This document shows positions 36,740 through 43,384 of a DNA stretch of 64,000 bases, in pieces. Made by a program: the position numbers and the translations under genes. The notes below the pieces were generated by a model. The model was not told the DNA's origin. It worked only from the letters and a program-made list of their open reading frames with translations, and searched no databases. Source of the DNA: Robinsoniella peoriensis. GTDB taxonomy: Bacteria > Bacillota > Clostridia > Lachnospirales > Lachnospiraceae. The stretch's first letter is position 1; each line of letters starts with the position of its first letter. The stretch covers positions 838,683 to 902,682 of the forward strand of contig NZ_JTGN01000001.1 in NCBI RefSeq assembly GCF_000797495.1. Direction: 5' to 3'.

Positions 36740-37582
36740 TTAACAGTATTCCCGTGTAAACCCAAATTTATCACAGTATTCATCCATTCTACTACCCCTT
36801 TTACATCGTATAACAGCACTTTTATTAATAATCCAATCCCCAATTTCATCCGGATCATGATGGATCTCCAGTATTTTCAGCCGGTTACATCCATGAAATA
36901 CCCATTTACCGATCTTCTTTAGGGATTCCGGCAATAACACATACTCTAACTGATTGCACTTAAAAAAGGCGCTGTCTTCTAAAACCCTCAGGTTACGGGG
37001 AAGCTTCAGCATCGTAAAGCCCGTCTGATAGAACGCCTCACGACCAATAGATTCTAATGTAACCGGAAAATGTAGTTTTGATAAATTCATACATTTATAA
37101 AACGCTCGTTCTTCAATACGGTTTATTTTACTTGGCAGTATAAGTTTTGTGAGATTCTGACATTGATAAAATGATTCTCTTGGTATGATAAAATTCACCC
37201 TGCTTGGTTCAAATGTGACTGACTCCAGACGCTTACACTCTTTAAAAGCTCCATCTCTGATTGACTTTGTACTAGCCGGAAAATATATTTCCTTTAATTT
37301 TGAGCATCCGCAAAATGCTTCTTCCTGAACCACTTCCAGATTTCCAAAGCTGACTTTATATAATGAAGTACATCCGTAAAAGCTTCTTTTCCCGATTTTC
37401 TTTATATTCGGAGAAAGATCTGCCGTTTTCAGACGTATTTTATTACGAAGTGCCTGATCTGAAACTTCATCAAAAATTGTTCCAATACTCAGATTTTTAT
37501 CTGCGCACTGTTTTCCTTCCCGCATGCCAAATACTCGAAAGCCGACATTTCCTCCCTTATAAATAAGTACTTGACTTCCCAT
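36740..37582 (-). CDS. LRR_5 (BspA-like) leucine-rich repeat protein without signal peptide, behind riboswitch 3
   Basis: A 280-residue protein made of about eight BspA/TpLRR-type repeats of ~23 residues (IKKIGKRSFYGCTSLYKVSF, IEERAFYKCMNLSKLHF) at ~45-265 and a Cys-containing end. I chose ATG at 37582 after GGGAG; the longer frame to 37639 runs into the riboswitch terminator. No signal peptide or membrane helix is visible, so it is probably cytoplasmic, unusual for this repeat class. It is the only gene directly under the third cobalamin riboswitch. Function unknown; a scaffold or ligand-response protein is possible. Confidence 0.8.
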   Translation of the reverse strand: MGSQVLIYKGGNVGFRVFGMREGKQCADKNLSIGTIFDEVSDQALRNKIRLKTADLSPNIKKIGKRSFYGCTSLYKVSFGNLEVVQEEAFCGCSKLKEIYFPASTKSIRDGAFKECKRLESVTFEPSRVNFIIPRESFYQCQNLTKLILPSKINRIEERAFYKCMNLSKLHFPVTLESIGREAFYQTGFTMLKLPRNLRVLEDSAFFKCNQLEYVLLPESLKKIGKWVFHGCNRLKILEIHHDPDEIGDWIINKSAVIRCKRGSRMDEYCDKFGFTREYC

Positions 37583-37615
37583 TTTACTCTCCCTTTTCCT
37601 TTGTATCCCTCTTTT

Positions 37616-37654
37616 AAAAAAGAAAGCCCTTCTGTACATAGACTGAAAGGCTTT
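37616..37654 (-). terminator. Riboswitch 3 expression-platform terminator
   Basis: On the minus strand a 13-bp stem with two mismatches (37642-37654 with 37623-37635) is followed by six T. It matches the hairpins of the other two cobalamin leaders. Confidence 0.75.
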
Positions 37655-37669
37655 TCATAACATATAAAT

Positions 37670-37897
37670 TTTTGCACAAAAATAAACTCATTTCCTCATC
37701 CCGGAAATAAAGTAAGCTGGGCATTACGGCAGGTATCCTGACTTCGCTTCATCCTCAGAAACGCCTTCTCAATATTTTTCAATATCAATGGCATCCTGTT
37801 TCTTCGTCCACGTTACAGTAGAGGTGACTGTGCCGGTCTTTCACCGGCTTCCCTTTTAACATTTTATCCCACATCATCTGTGGAATATGACCGCAAT
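37670..37897 (-). ncRNA. Cobalamin riboswitch 3
   Basis: Minus-strand aptamer with ATTGCGGTC at its 5' end, the ACTGTAACGTGGACGA core, and the B12 box at 37727-37744. The 3' border is approximate because the closing P1 strand is less clear than in copies 1 and 2. It precedes the LRR_5 gene. Confidence 0.9.
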
Positions 37898-37921
37898 CCT
37901 TAAATTTCTTCTTATTTTACC

Positions 37922-37950
37922 ATAATATCTCAAACACATTTAAAAGTCAA
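37922..37950 (-). promoter_or_regulatory. Promoter of riboswitch 3
   Basis: TTGACT (37945-37950), 17 bases, TATTAT (37922-37927) on the minus strand, about 25 bases before the aptamer. Confidence 0.78.
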
Positions 37951-37985
37951 TTGTTTTTGGCCATGGAAAGTTCTTTTAGAGCTTT

Positions 37986-38114
37986 TTAGAGCTCGTTCAC
38001 CCCCAATTCGGGAGTTACCTTTTTTTTCTCACCCGGCTTAAGTTCTATCAGCTGATGATTGGTCCTTGCCGCATTTCTAAGTTCAGCATACCCGGTAGAC
38101 GGAATTAATCTCAT
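37986..38114 (-). CDS. Possible 42-aa protein upstream of riboswitch 3
   Basis: A short minus-strand frame reads MRLIPSTGYAELRNAARTNH and continues to a stop after LGVNEL. An AGGA motif lies eight bases before the ATG. The composition is protein-like and well balanced. No family is recognised. It could equally be the C-terminal remnant of a longer gene, since the frame continues about eight codons upstream before a stop. It ends 36 bases before the promoter of riboswitch 3. Confidence 0.35.
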   Translation of the reverse strand: MRLIPSTGYAELRNAARTNHQLIELKPGEKKKVTPELGVNEL

Positions 38115-38126
38115 TACATATTCCTG

Positions 38127-38159
38127 CACCCCTGACTGCCATTACGGCAGCCAGGGGTG
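38127..38159. terminator. Hairpin after the membrane-protein pseudogene
   Basis: A 14-bp GC-rich stem with one mismatch (38127-38140 with 38146-38159) and a 5-base loop lies 18 bases after the pseudogene stop. No T-run follows on the minus strand, so termination is plausible but not typical. Confidence 0.5.
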
Positions 38160-38176
38160 TGAAGTTAAGTATCATT

Positions 38177-38686
38177 TTACAAAGTATTTCTATTCGTAAC
38201 TGTTTTAATCGTATTCCATATAGTGGGTACTGCTCCTAATGCAGTAAAAGCATATAACATACAGAGATCCTTTATGTAAATCCCCCCGTCTATAGCTCCT
38301 TGCCTGATCATGACCGGAATAAGGCGGAACGCACTGAAAACATCTATATTTAGTACATCTGCCGCATCTATTGCCCAACTGAGCTGCTGGCTCACATAGA
38401 CTACTCAGATCATAAAAACAGATGATATAACTATTCCTTTCAAGCTCATCTTTCCGGCCAGCATCTGATATCCTTTTATCGCACACACACCCATCACTAC
38501 ACCTGAGATAGATGCCATATATCCAAGCTGGTCCACTACTACGATACATAACAAACCAATCAGAGTTCCCAAAAATGCTCCTACTATACCTGCTATAATA
38601 TTTTCTTTCTTTTCTTCAACCGGCTGCACGCTTTGCTTATAGTGAAACTGGGTTCCGGTTCCGTATGGGTCCAAATTTCTTTCCAT
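38177..38686 (-). pseudogene. Small membrane protein gene interrupted by one in-frame TGA
   Basis: Two minus-strand frames join in the same phase: 38686-38405 ends FMI-TGA, and the sequence directly after the stop continues VVYVSQQLSW to 38177. Together they make a ~170-residue protein with an N-terminal cytosolic segment (MERNLDPYGTGTQFHYKQ), three or four membrane helices, and a hydrophobic C-terminal part. The type is common in Lachnospiraceae genomes and has no known function. The TGA could be a TGG (Trp) mutated by one base, so the gene is either recently inactivated or affected by a sequence error. The ribosome binding site AGGAGG is intact. Confidence 0.7.
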
Positions 38687-38941
38687 TTCCTTTTCCTCCT
38701 GAAGTATTCTCTTTACCTTTCCGGCACTTTACTAATTTCGTTCCATGCCGGGATAAATATTATAACCTAGAACCAGAGATACATTGTATTCAGTGTATTG
38801 AAAAGACTTTTTTATGTCATGAAAACCTCACGATATTAGTTTTAAACATCCATGAATAAATAAATTTCCCAGGTAATATATATGATAACAGAGAAACTGG
38901 CCTGTACCGGTTTCAAGGAAGCAGAAAAAAGGAGGAGAACG

Positions 38942-40048
38942 ATGACCGATATATATATTGTTTCAGGATTTTTAGGAGCCGGCAAAACTACATTGATTCA
39001 AAAACTGCTAAAAGAAGGATTCCAAGGTAAGAAGGCAGCTCTGATTGAAAATGATTTTGGGGATATCAGCGTAGATGCGGCTCTGCTAAGAGATGGAAAT
39101 GTACAGGTAAAAGAAATGAACGCAGGCTGCATTTGCTGCAGTCTTTCCGGCGATTTTGTAAAAGCCATGAAAGACCTTCTGGATCAATTTCATCCGGATA
39201 TTATCCTGATTGAACCTTCCGGTGTTGGAAAATTATCTGATATTACAAAGTTCTGCGCAAATCCACAGATCCGTTCTCTTGCGCAGATCAAGCAAAAAAT
39301 TACGGTTGCTGATGTGAAGCGATGTGCCATTTATCTTGAAAATTTTGGTGAGTTTTTTGAGGATCAGATAATAAATGCAGATACAATACTGCTTAGTTGG
39401 GCAGAAGATTATCCGGGCAAAGTAAAAAGTGCGTTCCAACTGGTCAGCAGATTGAACCCAGATGCAAAAATACTTTCTGAACCCTGGATGAAAATCAATA
39501 CAGCCCGGCTTCTGAATCTCTATCAAAATGATCAATCTATGATATCTGAGAAGGATTATTTGGACAAAGGCCACTGCATCGATAATCCTGAACTGAAAAG
39601 ACAACTTAAACCACTTTACTGTGACAACCATACCGAACAAGATGAAGGACAAGATTCCTGTGACTGCGGCCATACCCAGCAGAACTCTGACCTAGTTTCC
39701 TGCGGTTGCAGTTGCAGCTGCAGCCATACCCAGAATTCTGATCATGTTTCCGGTAGCTGCGTCAGCAGCCATTCAGCAGAAGAGGTTTTTGACACGGTGA
39801 CGATACATCCCGCAAAGGTATTCAACACTACTGATTTACAGAGACGTCTGTGGCAGATGGAAAGAAACACATCCGGAACTGTTTTGCGTGCCAAAGGAAT
39901 TGTCCACACTGCAGGCGGATATCTGAATGTTCAGTATGTGCCAGGGAGCGTACAGATGAAGGAGTGTTCTTCCAGTGGTGACATGTTGTGTATTATAGGA
40001 CGGGGGCTGAAACAAGATGAATTAGCCTTCCTGTTTGATGGGAACTAG
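38942..40048 (+). CDS. COG0523 GTPase (CobW/YciC-like metallochaperone)
   Basis: A 368-residue G3E-family GTPase. Walker A GFLGAGKTT (residues 9-17), the metal-binding CICC motif at 63-66 in MNAGCICCSL, and EPSGVG as the switch-type motif. The CobW C-terminal domain runs from about 275 to the end (DTVTIHPAKVFN ... AFLF). Between them, about residues 225-270, lies a Cys/His-rich segment (SCDCGHTQ, SCGCSCSCSH) that should bind metal. Members deliver Zn or Co to target proteins. The neighbours are permease-type genes, so metal import or efflux is the likely theme, with Zn and Co equally open. ATG at 38942 follows AGGAGG. It starts a three-gene operon. Confidence 0.88.
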   Translation: MTDIYIVSGFLGAGKTTLIQKLLKEGFQGKKAALIENDFGDISVDAALLRDGNVQVKEMNAGCICCSLSGDFVKAMKDLLDQFHPDIILIEPSGVGKLSDITKFCANPQIRSLAQIKQKITVADVKRCAIYLENFGEFFEDQIINADTILLSWAEDYPGKVKSAFQLVSRLNPDAKILSEPWMKINTARLLNLYQNDQSMISEKDYLDKGHCIDNPELKRQLKPLYCDNHTEQDEGQDSCDCGHTQQNSDLVSCGCSCSCSHTQNSDHVSGSCVSSHSAEEVFDTVTIHPAKVFNTTDLQRRLWQMERNTSGTVLRAKGIVHTAGGYLNVQYVPGSVQMKECSSSGDMLCIIGRGLKQDELAFLFDGN

Positions 40049-40051
40049 GCC

Positions 40052-41638
40052 ATGATGATTCCTGTTTATGTTGTTACCGGATTCTTATATGCCGGAAAAA
40101 CCTCTTTTCTAAATGCCATGCTAAATCGGGATGACCGGAGCGATATCCAGACTTTATTGCTGCAGTTTGAATCCGGCGAGGAAAAATTTCACGGATCATC
40201 AGATTATTGCACCAGCCGTTGTTTTTCCAAAAAAGAACTGGAAGGACAGCCGGATGCGATTATAAAAACCATATATAAATGTGTGAAAAATCAGACTCCG
40301 GATGAGATCTGGATAGAATGGAATGGGGTAACATCTTTTTCCCTTTTACAGGAGTTTTTCCTGAGTCCTTTGCTGCGCAATTGCAGAATACAAAAAGTCA
40401 TTCACATTGCAGATGCCCCAGGTTTAGAAGAAACTCTAGGCAGAACCGGGAACTCACTGCCGGAACAAATTGCAAACAGTGATGCCGTTATCCTGCGCAC
40501 TGCCCAGACAAGTTACGGTAAGGCTGTGTATCAGAGAATGCGCCATATGATAAAAAAGATAAATCCCGGTGTCCCTATTTTTAAACTAAAAGATACGTAT
40601 CCGGAAAACTTATATAAAAGGGTTTTGGAGAAAAAGCCCTCGCCGCTTTACTCCTTTTTCAGATCATTGCTTTTTCTGGCAGCGGCATATTTTTTAACGA
40701 AACCAGTTCTGGATCAGCTTTCTTTATCCACAAATACGATTATAAATGTATTTTTGGGCATTATACTGCAGGCAATTCCATTTCTGCTTCTGGGTGTGCT
40801 CCTTTCTTCCTTGCTCCAGATTTTCGTCCCCGGAGACTGGATTGAAAAGCGGTTTCCAAAGACTCTTGCCGGAGGAATGCTGCTTGCCCTGGTGGGCGGA
40901 TTTTGTCTTCCCGTATGTGACTGTGCTTCCATTCCCATCTTCAGAAGCCTGGTACGAAAGGGTGTACCCCTTCCTGCCGCTGTTACATTTATGCTGGCCG
41001 CTCCGGTTATTAATCCGGTAGCTATTTTATCCACCTATTATGCATTTGGAGGAGATCTGGCAGTTGTAGCGGGACGTGTGGGTATGGGCAGCTTTGCTGC
41101 TGTAGTGATCGGGCTAAGTTTTGCAGCCTGCCCTTCAAAAGGACAGGTATTACCCACCGGTAGATTTGATGGTGTGATGTGCAGCTGCGGATGTTACCCG
41201 GGAACCAGTTCCGAATCTGGTCTGCGTACTAAAATGGAGTGGTTTATCCGCCACGCACAGGTTGAATTTTTTGATGTGGGGAAATATCTGATTATCGGAT
41301 CTTTTGTTGCTTCCGTCTTTCAGGGATTCGGTACGGATCTGTTCATAAATGCGCAGAATAAAGCGGGAAATGCAGTATCTGCCATGATTATGATGGCGAT
41401 GGCATTTGTTCTTTCCCTGTGCTCCTCCTCCGATGCTATTGTTGCGCGCAGTTTTTCTGCCCAGTTTTCTATGATGGCTATTATGGGTTTTCTTATATTT
41501 GGTCCGATGATGGACATTAAAAATATGTTGATGCTTTCCGCAGGTTTTTCAAAACGATTTATCATTCGCTTGCTGGTTACTTCATTTTTCGTTTGTTTTG
41601 CTGTTGTGTTCTTATTTTATCAATTAGGAGGGATATAA
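40052..41638 (+). CDS. COG0523-like GTPase domain fused to PF03773-type permease
   Basis: A 528-residue fusion. Residues 1-~190 resemble a G3E GTPase, with Walker A GFLYAGKTS, but lack the CxCC metal motif. From ~205 a permease of the PF03773 (DUF318/ArsP-like) type follows, with eight or more helices, a CDCASIPIFRSLVRKGVPLP motif and LAAPVINPVAILSTY. A loop with MCSCGCYPG is Cys-rich. PF03773 permeases and COG0523 GTPases are often neighbours; here they are on one chain. Transport of a metal or metal complex energised or gated by the GTPase is inference. It starts three bases after the previous stop and abuts the next gene. Confidence 0.82.
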   Translation: MMIPVYVVTGFLYAGKTSFLNAMLNRDDRSDIQTLLLQFESGEEKFHGSSDYCTSRCFSKKELEGQPDAIIKTIYKCVKNQTPDEIWIEWNGVTSFSLLQEFFLSPLLRNCRIQKVIHIADAPGLEETLGRTGNSLPEQIANSDAVILRTAQTSYGKAVYQRMRHMIKKINPGVPIFKLKDTYPENLYKRVLEKKPSPLYSFFRSLLFLAAAYFLTKPVLDQLSLSTNTIINVFLGIILQAIPFLLLGVLLSSLLQIFVPGDWIEKRFPKTLAGGMLLALVGGFCLPVCDCASIPIFRSLVRKGVPLPAAVTFMLAAPVINPVAILSTYYAFGGDLAVVAGRVGMGSFAAVVIGLSFAACPSKGQVLPTGRFDGVMCSCGCYPGTSSESGLRTKMEWFIRHAQVEFFDVGKYLIIGSFVASVFQGFGTDLFINAQNKAGNAVSAMIMMAMAFVLSLCSSSDAIVARSFSAQFSMMAIMGFLIFGPMMDIKNMLMLSAGFSKRFIIRLLVTSFFVCFAVVFLFYQLGGI

Positions 41639-42499
41639 ATGCAGATAAAGGTAAAAACATTCAATCCACAGATTTTTCTGGAATGCCTGTGCTGCGGATT
41701 CTTTTCCGGTCTGCTGGTCTATCTGATCAGAAGTCAGAAATACCTCTCCTATGTGACTCCCAGGATGAAACCATATCTTTATTTTTCCGCTGTTGTGATG
41801 GGGATATGGGCTCTGGCTGGAGTATTTCGCCTGCTTCAGCCCCAATACAAAGCACGCTCCATGCATTGCCTTGTCCTGGCAATCCCTATTTTGATGGTTT
41901 TACTGCCTCACTCCCCTATGGAACTTTCCGATATCACGGATAATTACAGTCCAGGAAGCAGCCTGTCCGCGAGTAATCTGTCCGCGAGCAGCCAATCAAC
42001 TGACAAAGGAGCAGAGCCTTCTTCTGCAACATCGCGTATTGATAATCCCAGTTCTGCCGCTGTTCAGAATGACACCAATACAGCGGATGATGCTTCTCAC
42101 CTGCCTGGATTGGATGTTCAGAACAAGAAAATCACCGTTTCTAACGAAGATTTTGCATTATGGCTTGCCGAGATGGATTCAAATGGCATACAGTATGAAG
42201 GCTACACAATCACTATGACAGGGTTCGTCATGAATGCCTTCAAAGTACCAAAGAAAAACGAATTCATTGTTTCACGGCTGGCAATGACCTGCTGTATTGC
42301 TGATTTATCACCTACTGGTGTCCGGTGTATCTATGACAAGGCTTCCGAACTTGAAAGCGAATCCTGGGTGACAGTGGAAGGTACACTTTCGATCGGGGAA
42401 TATCAATATAACGATAAGACTCTGAAAGAGCCCCAGATCCAGGTTACGAAGATTACTCCCACAGAACCGGTTGAAGGATATGTTTATCCATTTGTATAA
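41639..42499 (+). CDS. TIGR03943-like permease partner subunit
   Basis: A 286-residue protein with two or three N-terminal membrane helices (CGFFSGLLVYLIRS, YLYFSAVVMGIWALAG), a Ser-rich linker ~100-155 and a beta-rich C-terminal OB-like domain (DUF1980 type) with MTCCIADLSPTGVRC, whose cysteines may bind metal. Proteins of this family sit next to PF03773 permeases. GGAGGG overlaps the end of the fusion gene, so the two are coupled. The product may form the extracellular cap of the permease. A terminator at 42551-42585 ends the operon. Confidence 0.8.
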   Translation: MQIKVKTFNPQIFLECLCCGFFSGLLVYLIRSQKYLSYVTPRMKPYLYFSAVVMGIWALAGVFRLLQPQYKARSMHCLVLAIPILMVLLPHSPMELSDITDNYSPGSSLSASNLSASSQSTDKGAEPSSATSRIDNPSSAAVQNDTNTADDASHLPGLDVQNKKITVSNEDFALWLAEMDSNGIQYEGYTITMTGFVMNAFKVPKKNEFIVSRLAMTCCIADLSPTGVRCIYDKASELESESWVTVEGTLSIGEYQYNDKTLKEPQIQVTKITPTEPVEGYVYPFV

Positions 42500-42550
42500 T
42501 GATAAACAAAACAGAAGTAAGCGTTGGAAAATCTTTAAAGGCAAAAAAAT

Positions 42551-42585
42551 ATAGACAGCAGCCGGTTATTCCGGCTGCTGTCTAT
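42551..42585. terminator. Terminator of the COG0523-permease operon
   Basis: A perfect 15-bp stem (42551-42565 with 42571-42585) with a 5-base loop and an A/T-rich flank on both sides. It lies between convergent genes and probably works in both directions. Confidence 0.85.
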
Positions 42586-42618
42586 ATTTGAAAAACGTGC
42601 TGAGTGATACATTTTCAA

Positions 42619-43113
42619 TTAAGATACGGGATACAATTCCCCAAATAATGTCATATGGAAAGTTTCATACACGGAACAGATCTTATCCGCCATACAAACA
42701 ATAGCTGTCTCACGGTACCGGGGCGGAATCGGTGTGAGTGGAAACATATGTTTTCTGATCACATCTTTTTCGATCTGGGTCAGATCGAATTCCAAACAGG
42801 CATTTTTCAGCGCCCTGCCCGGATGTGTAAATCCATGAAAACGGTGGTCTGCGCTCTTCTCATGCCAGTCATATAAAAAATAATCGTGTAGAAGTGCCCC
42901 CCGGATCAATTCCTTAACCTGAACCTGCCAGCCATATTTCAGTGCGATCCAATAGCTTAAATAAGCGACAGCCAGACTGTGCTCATAAACGGTTGTTTCT
43001 CCGTGCTGTATATATTCTTTTAACTTTGTGTACTTTGGATTTTCTACTATTTCTTTCACAAGATCCAAAAACTGCTGCTCATCTTTTGGATCCATTCTTT
43101 TTTCGGCTGCCAT
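42619..43113 (-). CDS. HD-domain hydrolase
   Basis: A 164-residue cytoplasmic protein with an HD phosphohydrolase fold: a conserved His (YEHSLAVAYLSYWIA), the HD pair (RGALLHDYFLYDWH), and a third-metal-type His (FHGFTHPGRAL). Members hydrolyse phosphomonoester or phosphodiester bonds of nucleotides or RNA. The substrate here is unknown. The start at 43113 has GGGGGAG nine bases upstream, better than an ATG at 43161. It is a single gene pointing away from the BspA-like gene and convergent with the permease operon. Confidence 0.8.
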   Translation of the reverse strand: MAAEKRMDPKDEQQFLDLVKEIVENPKYTKLKEYIQHGETTVYEHSLAVAYLSYWIALKYGWQVQVKELIRGALLHDYFLYDWHEKSADHRFHGFTHPGRALKNACLEFDLTQIEKDVIRKHMFPLTPIPPRYRETAIVCMADKICSVYETFHMTLFGELYPVS

Positions 43114-43324
43114 TTGTGATGACTCCCCCTTTGGAATTACCATTCGTCCATAAAGCCTCAAATTCGATAAATATTAAAACTCTATGAACAACTAAATTTT
43201 CTGTCTTTATTAGTATAGCACGGTTGTATAAAAATGCAATGTAGAATTCCTTATAATTTTCTTACAGAATTTCTACCATTCTCATAATTATAATTCTATC
43301 AAGACCTGTACACACCCCACGAAA

Positions 43325-43357
43325 AGCCCCACCGAGCTTTGGCAGCTCGGTGGGGCT
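43325..43357 (-). terminator. Terminator after the BspA-like gene
   Basis: A perfect 14-bp stem (43325-43338 with 43344-43357) around a 5-base loop. On the minus strand a TTTT follows. It is 27 bases past the stop codon. Confidence 0.85.
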
Positions 43358-43384
43358 GAATGGAACCTGATAACAGAGTCCTTT

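Noticed and set aside
38405..38407. TGA read as selenocysteine
   Set aside because: No SECIS-like hairpin was seen after it, and the site is in a hydrophobic membrane stretch where Trp (TGG) is the natural residue.
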